Below are positions 41,985 to 49,889 of a stretch of 64,000 bases of DNA, piece after piece. A program made the position numbers and the translations under genes. Positions within the stretch are counted from its first letter, which is position 1. Each line of letters starts with the position of its first letter. The stretch is from Streptomyces formicae. Its GTDB lineage: Bacteria > Actinomycetota > Actinomycetes > Streptomycetales > Streptomycetaceae. The stretch spans positions 3,822,001 through 3,886,000 of the forward strand of contig NZ_CP022685.1 of assembly GCF_002556545.1 (NCBI RefSeq), written 5' to 3'. Below the pieces are notes generated by a model that was not told the origin of the DNA, did no database searches, and saw only the letters and a program-made list of their open reading frames with translations.

Positions 41985-42004
41985 GGGGCGCGGGGAACTG
42001 CGCG
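41985..42004 (+). repeat. Dispersed GCGCGGGGAACTGCGC repeat, single copy
   Basis: A core 24 bp after the stop of the membrane-anchored protein, preceded by the imperfect partner GGAGCGCCCC-GT-CAGGGGCGC. It lies between convergent genes and may act as terminator. Confidence 0.78.
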
Positions 42005-42040
42005 CTCAGCCAGAGCGGGCCCGCGGCCGCCGCAAGGGAC

Positions 42041-42352
42041 CTACACCCCCGCCCTCCTCTGCGCCTCGGCGACAAGCTCAAGCGCCTCCGCAAGCCCACC
42101 GCGATCCGCGAGGACCAGCGCCAAGTCCCGCCCCGCCACAGTGATCTGATCAGCCGCGGCGAACATCCCCGCGTCCGGCATCTCCCGCGGCTCGGCGGAC
42201 GGCGCCTCGATGCGCTGGGCCCGCACCGCCAACTCCCTGGCAAGGGCCAGCGCTTCGGCCGCCGCCCCCCGCTGCAGTCTGCTCTGCGGCGCCGCCCGCA
42301 ACCGGTCGGCGAATTGGTCCACTGCGGCCGTCAAAGGCGTCGTATCGAGCAC
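42041..42352 (-). CDS. Small helical protein of unknown function
   Basis: 103 residues from an ATG at 42352. It is almost all alpha-helical by pattern (TAAVDQFADRLRAAPQSRLQRGAAAEALALARELAVRAQRIE, DQITVAGRDLALVLADRGGLAEALELVAEAQRRAGV). It has no signal peptide or membrane segment. Codon use is typical of the genome, and conserved Ala/Leu heptads suggest a helical bundle. I do not recognise the family. Confidence 0.65.
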   Translation of the reverse strand: MLDTTPLTAAVDQFADRLRAAPQSRLQRGAAAEALALARELAVRAQRIEAPSAEPREMPDAGMFAAADQITVAGRDLALVLADRGGLAEALELVAEAQRRAGV

Positions 42353-42454
42353 CCCGCGACCTTATGCGCCTTTCCGGGACTGTTGCCAACACCCCAACCC
42401 TCAGGCACGGTGGCGTGAAGGACGGAACACATCGCGACGCGTCCGGAGGCGCCG

Positions 42455-42685
42455 ATGTCCCAAGTCTTCTCCGAGGAGACCCACCGCAACCTGCTCGCCC
42501 GAATCCCCCACTGCACCGGTCGTGAAGTCTCCGACTGGCTGCGCGCCGTGGACGAAGGCCCCTCTCTCTTCCGCTTCGAGGAGAAGGTCAGCTGGCTCCG
42601 CGCCGAACACAACCTCGCGTACGGCCACGCGAAGGCGATCATCCACGAGTACGACCTCAGGCGAGCTGCCCGCAAGTTCCTCTGA
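42455..42685 (+). CDS. DUF4287 family protein
   Basis: 76 residues from an ATG at 42455. The sequence SEETHRNLLARIPHCTGREVSDWLRAVDEGPS, RFEEKVSWLRAEHNLAYGHAKAIIHEYDLRRA matches the small DUF4287 domain (TGKxxxxW and WLKxxHxLGHGHANAI pattern). Its role is unknown; related domains occur fused to DUF5655 proteins. It ends 55 bp before a strong bidirectional terminator. Confidence 0.8.
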   Translation: MSQVFSEETHRNLLARIPHCTGREVSDWLRAVDEGPSLFRFEEKVSWLRAEHNLAYGHAKAIIHEYDLRRAARKFL

Positions 42686-42740
42686 CCGCCGACCCCCCAC
42701 CCTCTGATCCCACACCTCCGAGAATCCCTCACCCGTACGA

Positions 42741-42780
42741 CGAAGGGCCCGCGAACCGGAATCGGTCCGCGGGCCCTTCG
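42741..42780. terminator. Bidirectional terminator between convergent genes
   Basis: CGAAGGGCCCGCG-AACCGGAATCGGTC-CGCGGGCCCTTCG: a 13-bp perfect outer stem with an inner ACCG/CGGT pairing. It is placed between the DUF4287 gene and the Bax inhibitor-1 gene and serves both strands. Confidence 0.88.
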
Positions 42781-42807
42781 GCTTGCCGGTCACCCGGCGG
42801 GGTCCCG

Positions 42808-43719
42808 TCAGTCGTTGCCCGAGAAGATGGCGATCAGGCGCAGGAACTCCATGTAGATCCAGACGAGCGTCATCGTCAGACCGAACGCGGCGAGCCACGC
42901 CTCTTCCTTCGGCGCTCCGTACGCGATGCCGTCCTCGACCTGCTTGAAGTCCAGGGCCAGGAAGCACGCGCCGAGCAGGATGCCGACGATGCCGAAGACG
43001 ATGCCGAGGCCGCCGCTGCGGAAGCCGAGACCGTCACCGCCGCCGATGACCGCGAACAGCAGGTTCACTGCGGTCAGCAGCAGGAAGCCCATCGCGGCGG
43101 CCATCACGAAGCCGTAGAAGCGACGGTTGACGCGGATCCAGCCCGCCTTGTACGCCACGAGGACGCCGATGAAGACGGCCATCGTGCCGAGGACGGCCTG
43201 CATGGCCGCGCCGCTCGCGATGCGGTTGTCGACGACGCTGGAGACGACGCCGAGGAAGACACCCTCCAGCGCCGCGTACGTCAGGATCAGCGCGGGGGAC
43301 GCCTTGCGCTTGAACGCCTGGACGAGGCCGAGCACCATCGCGATGAGGCCGGCGCCGATCGCGATGCCGTACGACTTGCTGATGTTGGCGTCGTCGACCG
43401 GCAGCAGCGCCCAGGCGAGCGCGGCCGTGACCACGAGCGTGCCGAGCGTGGTGGCGGTGCGCATGACGACGTCGTCCATCGTCATGCGGCCCGCGGTCGT
43501 TACGGGCGCCTGGGGCGCGCCGTACTGCACGTCCTGCTGGGCGTACGGATTGGTCGCGTAGGGGTTGCCCGCGGGGGCCTGCTGGCCCGCGTACGGATTG
43601 CCCTGCTGGGTCTGGGTCGCGCCTGCGGGTCCCCCGGCCTGCGGCTGCTGGCCGAAGCCGGCGTAGCCGTTGTCGCGGCTGAACCCCCGTCGCGAGAAGA
43701 CCGGGTTACTGCTCCTCAT
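42808..43719 (-). CDS. Bax inhibitor-1/YccA family membrane protein
   Basis: 303 residues from an ATG at 43719 (GGAGGAGTGAA upstream). The first about 80 residues are a Gln/Gly/Ala/Tyr/Pro-rich, disordered cytoplasmic tail (GFGQQPQAGGPAGATQTQQGNPYAGQQ). Then TMDDVVMRTATTLGTLVVTAALAWALLP starts seven membrane helices, ending EEAWLAAFGLTMTLVWIYMEFLRLIAIFSGND, whose C-terminal acidic end is typical of the BI-1 family. Members are proposed pH-sensitive calcium leak channels. No operon partner. Confidence 0.92.
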   Translation of the reverse strand: MRSSNPVFSRRGFSRDNGYAGFGQQPQAGGPAGATQTQQGNPYAGQQAPAGNPYATNPYAQQDVQYGAPQAPVTTAGRMTMDDVVMRTATTLGTLVVTAALAWALLPVDDANISKSYGIAIGAGLIAMVLGLVQAFKRKASPALILTYAALEGVFLGVVSSVVDNRIASGAAMQAVLGTMAVFIGVLVAYKAGWIRVNRRFYGFVMAAAMGFLLLTAVNLLFAVIGGGDGLGFRSGGLGIVFGIVGILLGACFLALDFKQVEDGIAYGAPKEEAWLAAFGLTMTLVWIYMEFLRLIAIFSGND

Positions 43720-43785
43720 TTCACTCCTCCATGGCCACCGGGCGTGGCTTTGGTTCAAGAGTAATGCGTAGGCAAAGGGATGAGC

Positions 43786-45138
43786 CTAGTGCCTGGGGAG
43801 GATCTTTCCCTCACTGTGACCGAGAACGTCCGGGGCCGCCCGCACTGTTCCCGGACGGGATCCGTTCCTCCGCACGAGTGGCACCAGCGAGATGGCGACC
43901 GCGCCCAGTATCGCGGCGACCGCGAAGGTGGTGAAGCCGAGCGAGGCGTTGCCGCCCGCCACCACCGCGCCGCCGAGCCAGGGCCCGACGACCGCTCCGG
44001 TGCGCCCGACGCCGGTGACCCAGCCGAGCCCCGTGGCGCGCTGGGCGGGCGGGTAGACGGAGGGGGCGGCCGCGTACACCATGACCTGCGCGGAGAAGAG
44101 CCAGATGCCGGTGACGAAGACGATGGCGTAGGCCACGCCGAGCGGCAGGTGGGCCTTGAGCAGGAACGCGCCGCAGGCGGTGAGCAGGAACCAGACGGCG
44201 GAGACCCTGACGGCCCCGAAGCGGTCGGCGGTGCGTCCGGCGACGAGCATGCCGACGATGCCGCCCGCGTTGATCACCATCAGGAAGGTGACGGAGGAGG
44301 AGAGGGAGTAGCCGGAGGCGCGCATCAGCTCCGGGAGCCAGGTGGAGACTCCGTAGACCAGGAGCAGCCCCGCGAAGGAGGCGAGCCACATCAGCGGGGT
44401 CGCCAGGCGCCGCCCGGGACCGAAGAGCGAGGCGACGGCGGCGAAGCGGCCCCTGGCGCCCGCCTCGGGGGCCGCGGCCGGGGTCGGGGCGGGCAGCAGG
44501 TAGCGGGCGGCGACCGCCTCCGCCTCGCGCGTACGCCCCTTGGCGAACAGCACGCCGGGCGACTCGGGCAGCCACTTGACGACGAGCGGGACCGCGACGA
44601 GGGCCGGTATCACCCCGGCCCAGAAGACGACACGCCAGCCGTGGTCGGGGCCGAGCGCGAGCCCGAGGCCCGTCGCGGCCATGCCGCCCGCGTGGTACGA
44701 GGTCATCATCAGTCCGGTGGCGAGCGCGGCCCTGCGCGGCGGCGCGAACTCGGCGACGATCGCGAGCCCGATCGGCATCAGGCCGCCGAGGCCGACCCCG
44801 GAGACGAAGCGCCCGGCGCCGAAGACGAACACGCTCGGCGCGAGCGCGCACAGCGCGGAGCCCAGCGAGAAGACGACGACGCTGCCCGTCACCATCGGCT
44901 TGCGCCCCAGCCAGTCGGTGAGCGTGCCGCAGCCGAGGGCCCCGACGAGCATGCCGAAGGTGGTCCAGGAGCCGACGGTGCCCGCGGTGGACGCGGTGAA
45001 GCCGAAGCCCTCGTCGTCGATGAGGTGCGGCATGACGGCGCCGTAGATGTTCACGTCCATGCCGTCGAAGAAGACGACGAGCCAGCACAGGGCGATGACG
45101 GGCGCGACGGCCCGGAAGGTGCGCTCAGGTGGGTTCAC
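43786..45138 (-). CDS. pcaK: MFS aromatic acid/H+ symporter, PcaK-type
   Basis: 450 residues from a GTG at 45138. The signature of the aromatic acid:H+ symporter group is in the first helix (VIALCWLVVFFDGMDVNIYGAVMPHLI, containing the functionally important DGxD) and the 2-3 loop GCGTLTDWLGRKPMV, with a second copy at AGRTADRFGAVRV. Twelve membrane segments. It probably imports 4-hydroxybenzoate or protocatechuate for the hydroxylase encoded 26 bp upstream in the same operon. The gene symbol is assigned by family and context, not by a substrate-specific residue. Confidence 0.85.
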   Translation of the reverse strand: MNPPERTFRAVAPVIALCWLVVFFDGMDVNIYGAVMPHLIDDEGFGFTASTAGTVGSWTTFGMLVGALGCGTLTDWLGRKPMVTGSVVVFSLGSALCALAPSVFVFGAGRFVSGVGLGGLMPIGLAIVAEFAPPRRAALATGLMMTSYHAGGMAATGLGLALGPDHGWRVVFWAGVIPALVAVPLVVKWLPESPGVLFAKGRTREAEAVAARYLLPAPTPAAAPEAGARGRFAAVASLFGPGRRLATPLMWLASFAGLLLVYGVSTWLPELMRASGYSLSSSVTFLMVINAGGIVGMLVAGRTADRFGAVRVSAVWFLLTACGAFLLKAHLPLGVAYAIVFVTGIWLFSAQVMVYAAAPSVYPPAQRATGLGWVTGVGRTGAVVGPWLGGAVVAGGNASLGFTTFAVAAILGAVAISLVPLVRRNGSRPGTVRAAPDVLGHSEGKILPRH

Positions 45139-45164
45139 GGGGCTCTTCCTTCTAGTCCTGCTGA

Positions 45165-46349
45165 TCAGTCCTGCTGGTCCAGGGGGAATCCGGTGTAGGA
45201 CTCCGCGAGGTCGGTCTCGGCGGAGCGTGCGGTGGTGATCCGGTCGAGCCGGGCCAGCTGGATGCGGTCGTCGAAGGGGGTGGCGTCGGGCGCGCGGTGG
45301 AGCATGGTCGTCATCGCGTACGAGAAGCGCTCGGCCTGCCAGACGCGGCGCAGACAGGTGTCGGAGTACGCGTCGAGGCGGCTCGCGTCGCCCTTCTCGC
45401 GGTACGCGACGAGGGCGCGGGCGAAGGTGACGACGTCGCCGACCGCGAGGTTGAGGCCCTTGGCGCCGGTCGGCGGGACGATGTGCGCGGCGTCCCCGGC
45501 GAGGAAGAGGCGGCCGTGGCGCATGGGCTCGTGGACATAACTGCGCATCGGCGTGACGGACTTCGCGGTGACGGGCCCGCGTGCGAGGCGCCAGGCGTCG
45601 TCGGTCTCCAGGCGCCGGTCCAGCTCGTCCCAGATCTCGTCGTCGGTCCAGTCGGCGGCGTCGGTGCCGTCGGGGACCTGGAGGTACGCGCGCGTGACGG
45701 TCGGCGACCGCATGGAGAGGAGGGCGAAGCCGCGGTCGTGGCGGGCGTAGACCAGCTCGTCGTGGGAGGGCGGGACGTCGGCGAGGATGCCGAGCCAGCC
45801 GTAGGGGTAGGTGCGCTCGTAGACCCGGGAGAGCGCCTCGGGCATCGCGGTCCTCGCCACGCCCCAGAAGCCGTCGCAGCCCACTACGTAGTCGCAGTCG
45901 AGGGTGTCCTCACGCCCGCGGTGCCGGAAGCGGACCCGGGGGTTCTCGCTCTCCGCCCCCTCGACGGCCAGCGCCTCCGCCTCGAAGAGCAGCGGGCCGC
46001 CCTCGGCGAGCTGGAGGGCGATGAGGTCCTTGCAGACCTCGGTCTGGGCGTAGACCGTCACGGAGCGGCCGCCGGTGAGGGCGGGGAAGTCGACGCGGTG
46101 CCTGCGGCGGGCGAAGCGCAGCTCGATGCCGTCGTGCGGCAGCCCCTCGCGGTCCATGCGGGCGGCCGCGCCCGCCTCGCGCAGCACGTCGACGGTGCCC
46201 TGTTCCAGGATCCCGGCGCGCTGGCGCCGCTCCACGTAGGCGCGGTCGCGGCTCTCCAGGACGACGGAGTCGATCCCGGCCCGGTGCAGGAGCCGGGCGA
46301 GGAGCAGCCCTGCGGGGCCCGCTCCGATGATCCCGACGGTGGTGCGCAT
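45165..46349 (-). CDS. pobA: 4-hydroxybenzoate 3-monooxygenase
   Basis: 394 residues from an ATG at 46349. FAD-binding motifs: VGIIGAGPAGLLLARLLHRAGIDSVVLE, the YVVGCDGFWGVAR (DG) motif and LAGDAAHIVPPTGAKGLNLAVGDV (GD). PobA-specific features are RQRAGILEQGTVDVLREAG, SVTVYAQTEVCKDL and YPYGWLGILADVPPS. It hydroxylates 4-hydroxybenzoate to protocatechuate with NAD(P)H. It is the first gene of a two-gene operon with the transporter, divergent from an IclR-type regulator 145 bp away. Normal length for the enzyme (about 394). Confidence 0.95.
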   Translation of the reverse strand: MRTTVGIIGAGPAGLLLARLLHRAGIDSVVLESRDRAYVERRQRAGILEQGTVDVLREAGAAARMDREGLPHDGIELRFARRRHRVDFPALTGGRSVTVYAQTEVCKDLIALQLAEGGPLLFEAEALAVEGAESENPRVRFRHRGREDTLDCDYVVGCDGFWGVARTAMPEALSRVYERTYPYGWLGILADVPPSHDELVYARHDRGFALLSMRSPTVTRAYLQVPDGTDAADWTDDEIWDELDRRLETDDAWRLARGPVTAKSVTPMRSYVHEPMRHGRLFLAGDAAHIVPPTGAKGLNLAVGDVVTFARALVAYREKGDASRLDAYSDTCLRRVWQAERFSYAMTTMLHRAPDATPFDDRIQLARLDRITTARSAETDLAESYTGFPLDQQD

Positions 46350-46494
46350 CGAAGACTCCTCGCCTTGTTCCTACCGACCTTGTTCGCCTGGTGAACTTTC
46401 GTTCATAATGTGCTGACGGGAGTCTCTGGGCGTGGCCGTGCGCTGTCAACGGTCGTGCGGCACCCGATTTCGCGAGCGAGGCGAGGAGTGCGTC

Positions 46495-48408
46495 GTGCCG
46501 GAAGAGTCCGTACGTCCCCTGGAGCGCGGGCTCGCCGTCCTGCGCGCGCTCACACAGGCGGACGGGGCACGCGCGAGTGACCTGGTGCGCGCCACCGGCC
46601 TGGCCCGCGCCACGGTCGACCGGGTCGTGGCGACGCTGGCCCGCCTCGGGTACGTACGCGTGCGCGGCCAGGAGCTCCACCTCGCGCCCCGCCTCATGGA
46701 GCTCGGCAACGCCTACCTCGCGGCGAGCGGCCTGACCGGCGAGGTCGCGGCCCGCACCGCCCGGCTCGCGGACGAGCTCGACGAGTCGGTGTCCCTGGCG
46801 GTGCCGGACGGCGACGGGGTCAGGTTCGTGACGCAGGCCGCGCGGCGCCGCGCGATGTCGGTGGCGTTCCGCATCGGCGACCTGCTGCCGCCGGAGCGCT
46901 GCGCCCCCGGAGCGCTGTTCGCCGCCGCGTGGGACGAGGAGATGTGGGCGGCGTGGCGGGCCAGGGTGGCCGCGGGCCCCGCGGGCGACGCGTTCCCCGC
47001 ACTCCCCCCGGACCCCGCGCCGACACCCCCACCGGACCTGGCGTCCCGCGTGGCGCACTCCCTGCGGACGGGCTGGGCCCTGGACGACCAACTGATCGAA
47101 CCGGGCCTGATCGCGGTGGCGGTCCCGGTACGCGACGGGACAGGCCGGGTCAGATACGCCCTGTCGGCGGTGAGCCACACCAGCAGACACTCGGCGAACG
47201 CCTTCGCGAAGGCGATGCTGCCGCGGCTGCGGGCGGAGGCGGAGTGTCTGGAGGGGCTGGCGGGGTCGGGGGCCGGCGCGGGCCCGGGAGCGGACGTGGG
47301 CACGGGAGGTGGGGCGGGAGCGGAGCCCGACGCGAGAGCCGGGGCAGGCACGGGCAGAGGAGCCGAAGCGGGAGCGGACGCGCACACGAAGCCCCACGCG
47401 GAAGCCAGAGCCGACGCGGGCGCGGGCGCGGGGGCAGGGGCGGGCGCAGAGACCGACGCGGGCGCAGGCTCAGGGGCCGACGCGGGCACAGAGGCCGACG
47501 CAGGCGCAGGCTCGGGCGCAGAGACCGACGCGGGCGCAGAGGCAAGCGCGGGCCCCCCTCCGACCGCCGGTGGGCCCGCGGGTGCGCAGTACCCCGGTCC
47601 CGCCGAAGACGGAGCCGAGTCGGGGCCCGGCTTCCTGCAGTCCCTGGCGCGCGGGCTCGCCGTCCTGCGTGCTCTCGGGGAGGCCCGTGGTGACGGGCTG
47701 CCGCTGACCGCGCTCGCCGCCGCCACGGGGCTGCCCAGGGCCACCGCGCGGCGCTGTCTGCACACCTTGCGGCAGGAGGGGTACGCGGCGCACGAGGGGG
47801 GTCTGTACCGGCCGCTCCCCCGCATCCTGGAGCTCGGACATGCCGCCCTGTCCCGGCTCGGCTTCGCCGAACTCGCCGAGCCCCATCTGCGCGACCTCGC
47901 CGACCGCGTGCACCAGTCGGCGTCGGTGACGGTCCTGGACGGCGCGGACATCCTCTACGTCGCGCGGGCGGCCACCGTGCGCGTGATGAGCGTCCGCATC
48001 ACGGTGGGCACCCGCTTCCCCGCGTACGCCACGGCGATGGGGCGGGTCCTGCTTGCCGGGCTCCCCGGCGAGGAGCGCGCCCGCCTCCTGAAGGCCACGC
48101 CGCCGCGCGCCCTCACCGCGCACACCGTGACGGACCCCGACGCCCTGACCCGGATCCTGGAGCGGGCCGAGTCCGAGGGGCACGCCACCGCGGACCAGGA
48201 GCTGGAGGAGGGCCTGCGCTCGGTCGCGGTCCCCGTCAGGGACGCGACAGGCCGCGTGGTGGCGGCGCTGAACGTGGCGCGGCACGCGGGACCCGAACCG
48301 CTCGACGCGACCCGCGACGCCCTGCTCCCCGCGCTGCGCGAGACCGCGCGGGCGATCGAGAGCGATCTGCACACCGCGGCCCGCTTCAACACGGTACGGC
48401 TGCCGTAG
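46495..48408 (+). CDS. Fused double IclR-family regulator with long Ala/Gly linker (PobR/PcaR-like)
   Basis: 637 residues from a GTG at 46495 behind GAGGAG. Two complete IclR proteins lie in one chain. Copy 1 (about residues 5-250): RPLERGLAVLRALTQADGARASDLVRATGLARATVDRVVATLARLGYV as HTH and EPGLIAVAVPVRDGTGRVRYALSAV in the effector domain. Copy 2 (about 385-635): QSLARGLAVLRALGEARGDGLPLTALAAATGLPRATARRCLHTL and VPVRDATGRVVAALNVARH. They are joined by about 130 residues of low-complexity Ala, Gly, Asp, Glu and Thr (47270-47570). The tandem form would bring two HTHs together in one chain. Divergent position suggests control of pobA-pcaK. Confidence 0.88.
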   Translation: MPEESVRPLERGLAVLRALTQADGARASDLVRATGLARATVDRVVATLARLGYVRVRGQELHLAPRLMELGNAYLAASGLTGEVAARTARLADELDESVSLAVPDGDGVRFVTQAARRRAMSVAFRIGDLLPPERCAPGALFAAAWDEEMWAAWRARVAAGPAGDAFPALPPDPAPTPPPDLASRVAHSLRTGWALDDQLIEPGLIAVAVPVRDGTGRVRYALSAVSHTSRHSANAFAKAMLPRLRAEAECLEGLAGSGAGAGPGADVGTGGGAGAEPDARAGAGTGRGAEAGADAHTKPHAEARADAGAGAGAGAGAETDAGAGSGADAGTEADAGAGSGAETDAGAEASAGPPPTAGGPAGAQYPGPAEDGAESGPGFLQSLARGLAVLRALGEARGDGLPLTALAAATGLPRATARRCLHTLRQEGYAAHEGGLYRPLPRILELGHAALSRLGFAELAEPHLRDLADRVHQSASVTVLDGADILYVARAATVRVMSVRITVGTRFPAYATAMGRVLLAGLPGEERARLLKATPPRALTAHTVTDPDALTRILERAESEGHATADQELEEGLRSVAVPVRDATGRVVAALNVARHAGPEPLDATRDALLPALRETARAIESDLHTAARFNTVRLP

Positions 48409-48501
48409 GCGTCAACGTCGTTGGGGGGCAAGTGAACTGACACAACGTCAGGCTTGTGCGAGAGGCATATGCGGTGGAGGCGTTCCGCGAGACAGCGGAT
48501 G

Positions 48502-48584
48502 TGCCCGGAGCCGGACTCGAACCGGCACGCCCCCGAGGGGCAGCGAGGTTTAAGCTCGCCGTGTCTGCATTCCACCATCCGGGC
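48502..48584 (-). tRNA. bldA: tRNA-Leu (UAA anticodon)
   Basis: The 83-base minus-strand sequence folds as a class II tRNA. The acceptor is GCCCGGA/TCCGGGC, the anticodon stem GCGAG/CTCGC with loop CTTAAAC (anticodon TAA, reading UUA), there is a long variable arm TGCCCCTCGGGGGCG, and the T arm is GCCGG-TTCGAGT-CCGGC. CCA is not encoded. A tRNA for the rare UUA codon is the developmental gene bldA of Streptomyces, which allows translation of TTA-containing genes late in growth. It is preceded by the candidate promoter at 48613-48640. Two genes in this window with TTA codons (at 1605 and 2313) are potential clients. Confidence 0.95.
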
Positions 48585-48612
48585 AGGCCGTGGGCTCCGC
48601 ATCAAGGATTCG

Positions 48613-48640
48613 ACCCTATCGGGAGGCATCCCCCGAACAG
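48613..48640 (-). promoter_or_regulatory. Candidate bldA promoter
   Basis: On the minus strand TAGGGT (48618-48613) lies 28 bases before the mature tRNA 5' end. With a 17-bp spacer it is preceded by a weak -35, GCTGTT. The -10 element is plausible for a vegetative Streptomyces promoter; the -35 is poor. Confidence 0.4.
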
Positions 48641-48968
48641 CGGAAGGACAGCCCGATGTTGTCTTATTTTATTGACGTCTGAGGGTGCATCAGCCGCAGG
48701 TACGGTCCATCGGTACTTGCCGGAGGCCCTTCCACGCTCCCGGCCGGGCTCATGGCCCTCTGCACGGAATGACGGAATTTAGCCGCCCGGGCGCCCCCCG
48801 TCCCGGTTTCGGAATCAGGGACTCCTGTCATCCCCAGGTATGACACGCCACCCCCGAGTCCGACTCGAGAGGGCCCCGGGAACCGGAACAGCGGCTGACT
48901 TCAGAACGCGGATCGGCCGTGACGATGGAGTACGTCCCCACTCGTCGTCCCGACAGGAGCACCGCCCC
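48641..48968. other. Non-coding gap between bldA and the ABC transporter
   Basis: No gene is visible. It contains an unusually A+T-rich patch (48660-48678, with TTATTTTATTGACG), which may mark a plus-strand promoter with TTGACG at 48672. The ATPase gene ribosome site AGGAG is at 48955-48959. The frame open from 48840 looks like an untranslated leader, not coding. Confidence 0.5.
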
Positions 48969-49739
48969 GTGACCACCACTCCCTTCGCCGCCCGCGCCAC
49001 CGCCGTGGCCGCCCGCGCCACGGACCTGTCCAAGGTGTACGGACAGGGCGAGACCCAGGTGGTCGCCCTGGACCATGTCTCCGTCGACTTCGGGCAGGGC
49101 GAGTTCACCGCGATCATGGGCCCGTCGGGCTCCGGCAAGTCGACGCTGATGCACTGCGTCGCGGGCCTGGACAGCTTCAGCTCGGGATCGGTGCGGATCG
49201 GCGAGACCGAGCTGTCCACGCTGAAGGACAAGCAGCTCACCAAGCTCCGCCGGGACAAGATCGGCTTCATCTTCCAGGCGTTCAACCTGCTGCCGACCTT
49301 GACGGCCCTGGAGAACATCACGCTCCCGATGGACATCGCGGGCCGCAAGCCGGACAAGCAGTGGCTGGAGCAGGTCATCGAGATGGTCGGCCTCTCCGGG
49401 CGGCTCAGCCACCGGCCCACCGAGCTCTCCGGCGGCCAGCAGCAGCGCGTGGCCGTGGCCCGCGCGCTGGCCTCCCAGCCGGAGATCATCTTCGGTGACG
49501 AGCCGACCGGAAACCTGGACTCGCGCTCCGGCGCCGAGGTCCTCGGCTTCCTGCGCAACTCCGTGCGGGACCTCGGGCAGACCGTCGTGATGGTCACGCA
49601 CGACCCGGTGGCCGCGTCGTACGCGGACCGCGTGATCTTCCTCGCGGACGGGCGGGTCGTCGACGAGATGCACGGGCCCACCGCGGACGGGGTCCTCGAC
49701 CGGATGAAGCACTTCGATGCCAAGGGGCGTACGAGCTAG
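48969..49739 (+). CDS. MacB/LolD-type ABC transporter ATP-binding protein
   Basis: 256 residues from a GTG at 48969, nine bases after AGGAG. Walker A GPSGSGKST, Q-loop FIFQAFNLLPTLTALENITLPM, signature ELSGGQQQRV, Walker B IIFGDEPTGNLDS and H-loop MVTHDPVAASYADRVIFLADG, the pattern of MacB/LolD/FtsE ATPases. It pairs with the large FtsX-type permease 150 bp downstream. This class works in mechanotransmission or export at the cell envelope, such as lipoprotein handling or peptide resistance. The gap between the genes carries a dispersed repeat. Confidence 0.95.
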   Translation: MTTTPFAARATAVAARATDLSKVYGQGETQVVALDHVSVDFGQGEFTAIMGPSGSGKSTLMHCVAGLDSFSSGSVRIGETELSTLKDKQLTKLRRDKIGFIFQAFNLLPTLTALENITLPMDIAGRKPDKQWLEQVIEMVGLSGRLSHRPTELSGGQQQRVAVARALASQPEIIFGDEPTGNLDSRSGAEVLGFLRNSVRDLGQTVVMVTHDPVAASYADRVIFLADGRVVDEMHGPTADGVLDRMKHFDAKGRTS

Positions 49740-49822
49740 TGGCCGCTCGGCCCGCACCGGTCTCCCCACGCCGCCGCGTCGGCTGAGCATTCGCTCGGGG
49801 CCGCGGACCGGCCTCGGCTGAG

Positions 49823-49842
49823 CACGCAGTTCCCCGCGCCCC
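49823..49842 (-). repeat. Dispersed GCGCGGGGAACTGCGC repeat, single copy in operon gap
   Basis: One inverted core with one mismatch (CACGCAGT for CGCGCAGT), followed by a short stem CGCCCC-TAT-GGGGCG. It lies between the ATPase and permease genes of one transporter, so it probably tunes, and does not end, transcription. Confidence 0.8.
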
Positions 49843-49889
49843 TATGGGGCGCCCCCATCCGGCCCGACCCTCCACCAGGACTCAGACTC

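Noticed and set aside
47270..47570. CRISPR-like or VNTR array suspected from repeated gcgggcgcag units
   Set aside because: Units are degenerate, lack spacers and are in frame inside the double IclR gene; this is an amino-acid linker, not an array.
48454..48675. Short plus-strand frame across bldA
   Set aside because: It is the complement of the tRNA (MCPEPDSNRHAPEGQ), a common false gene over tRNAs.
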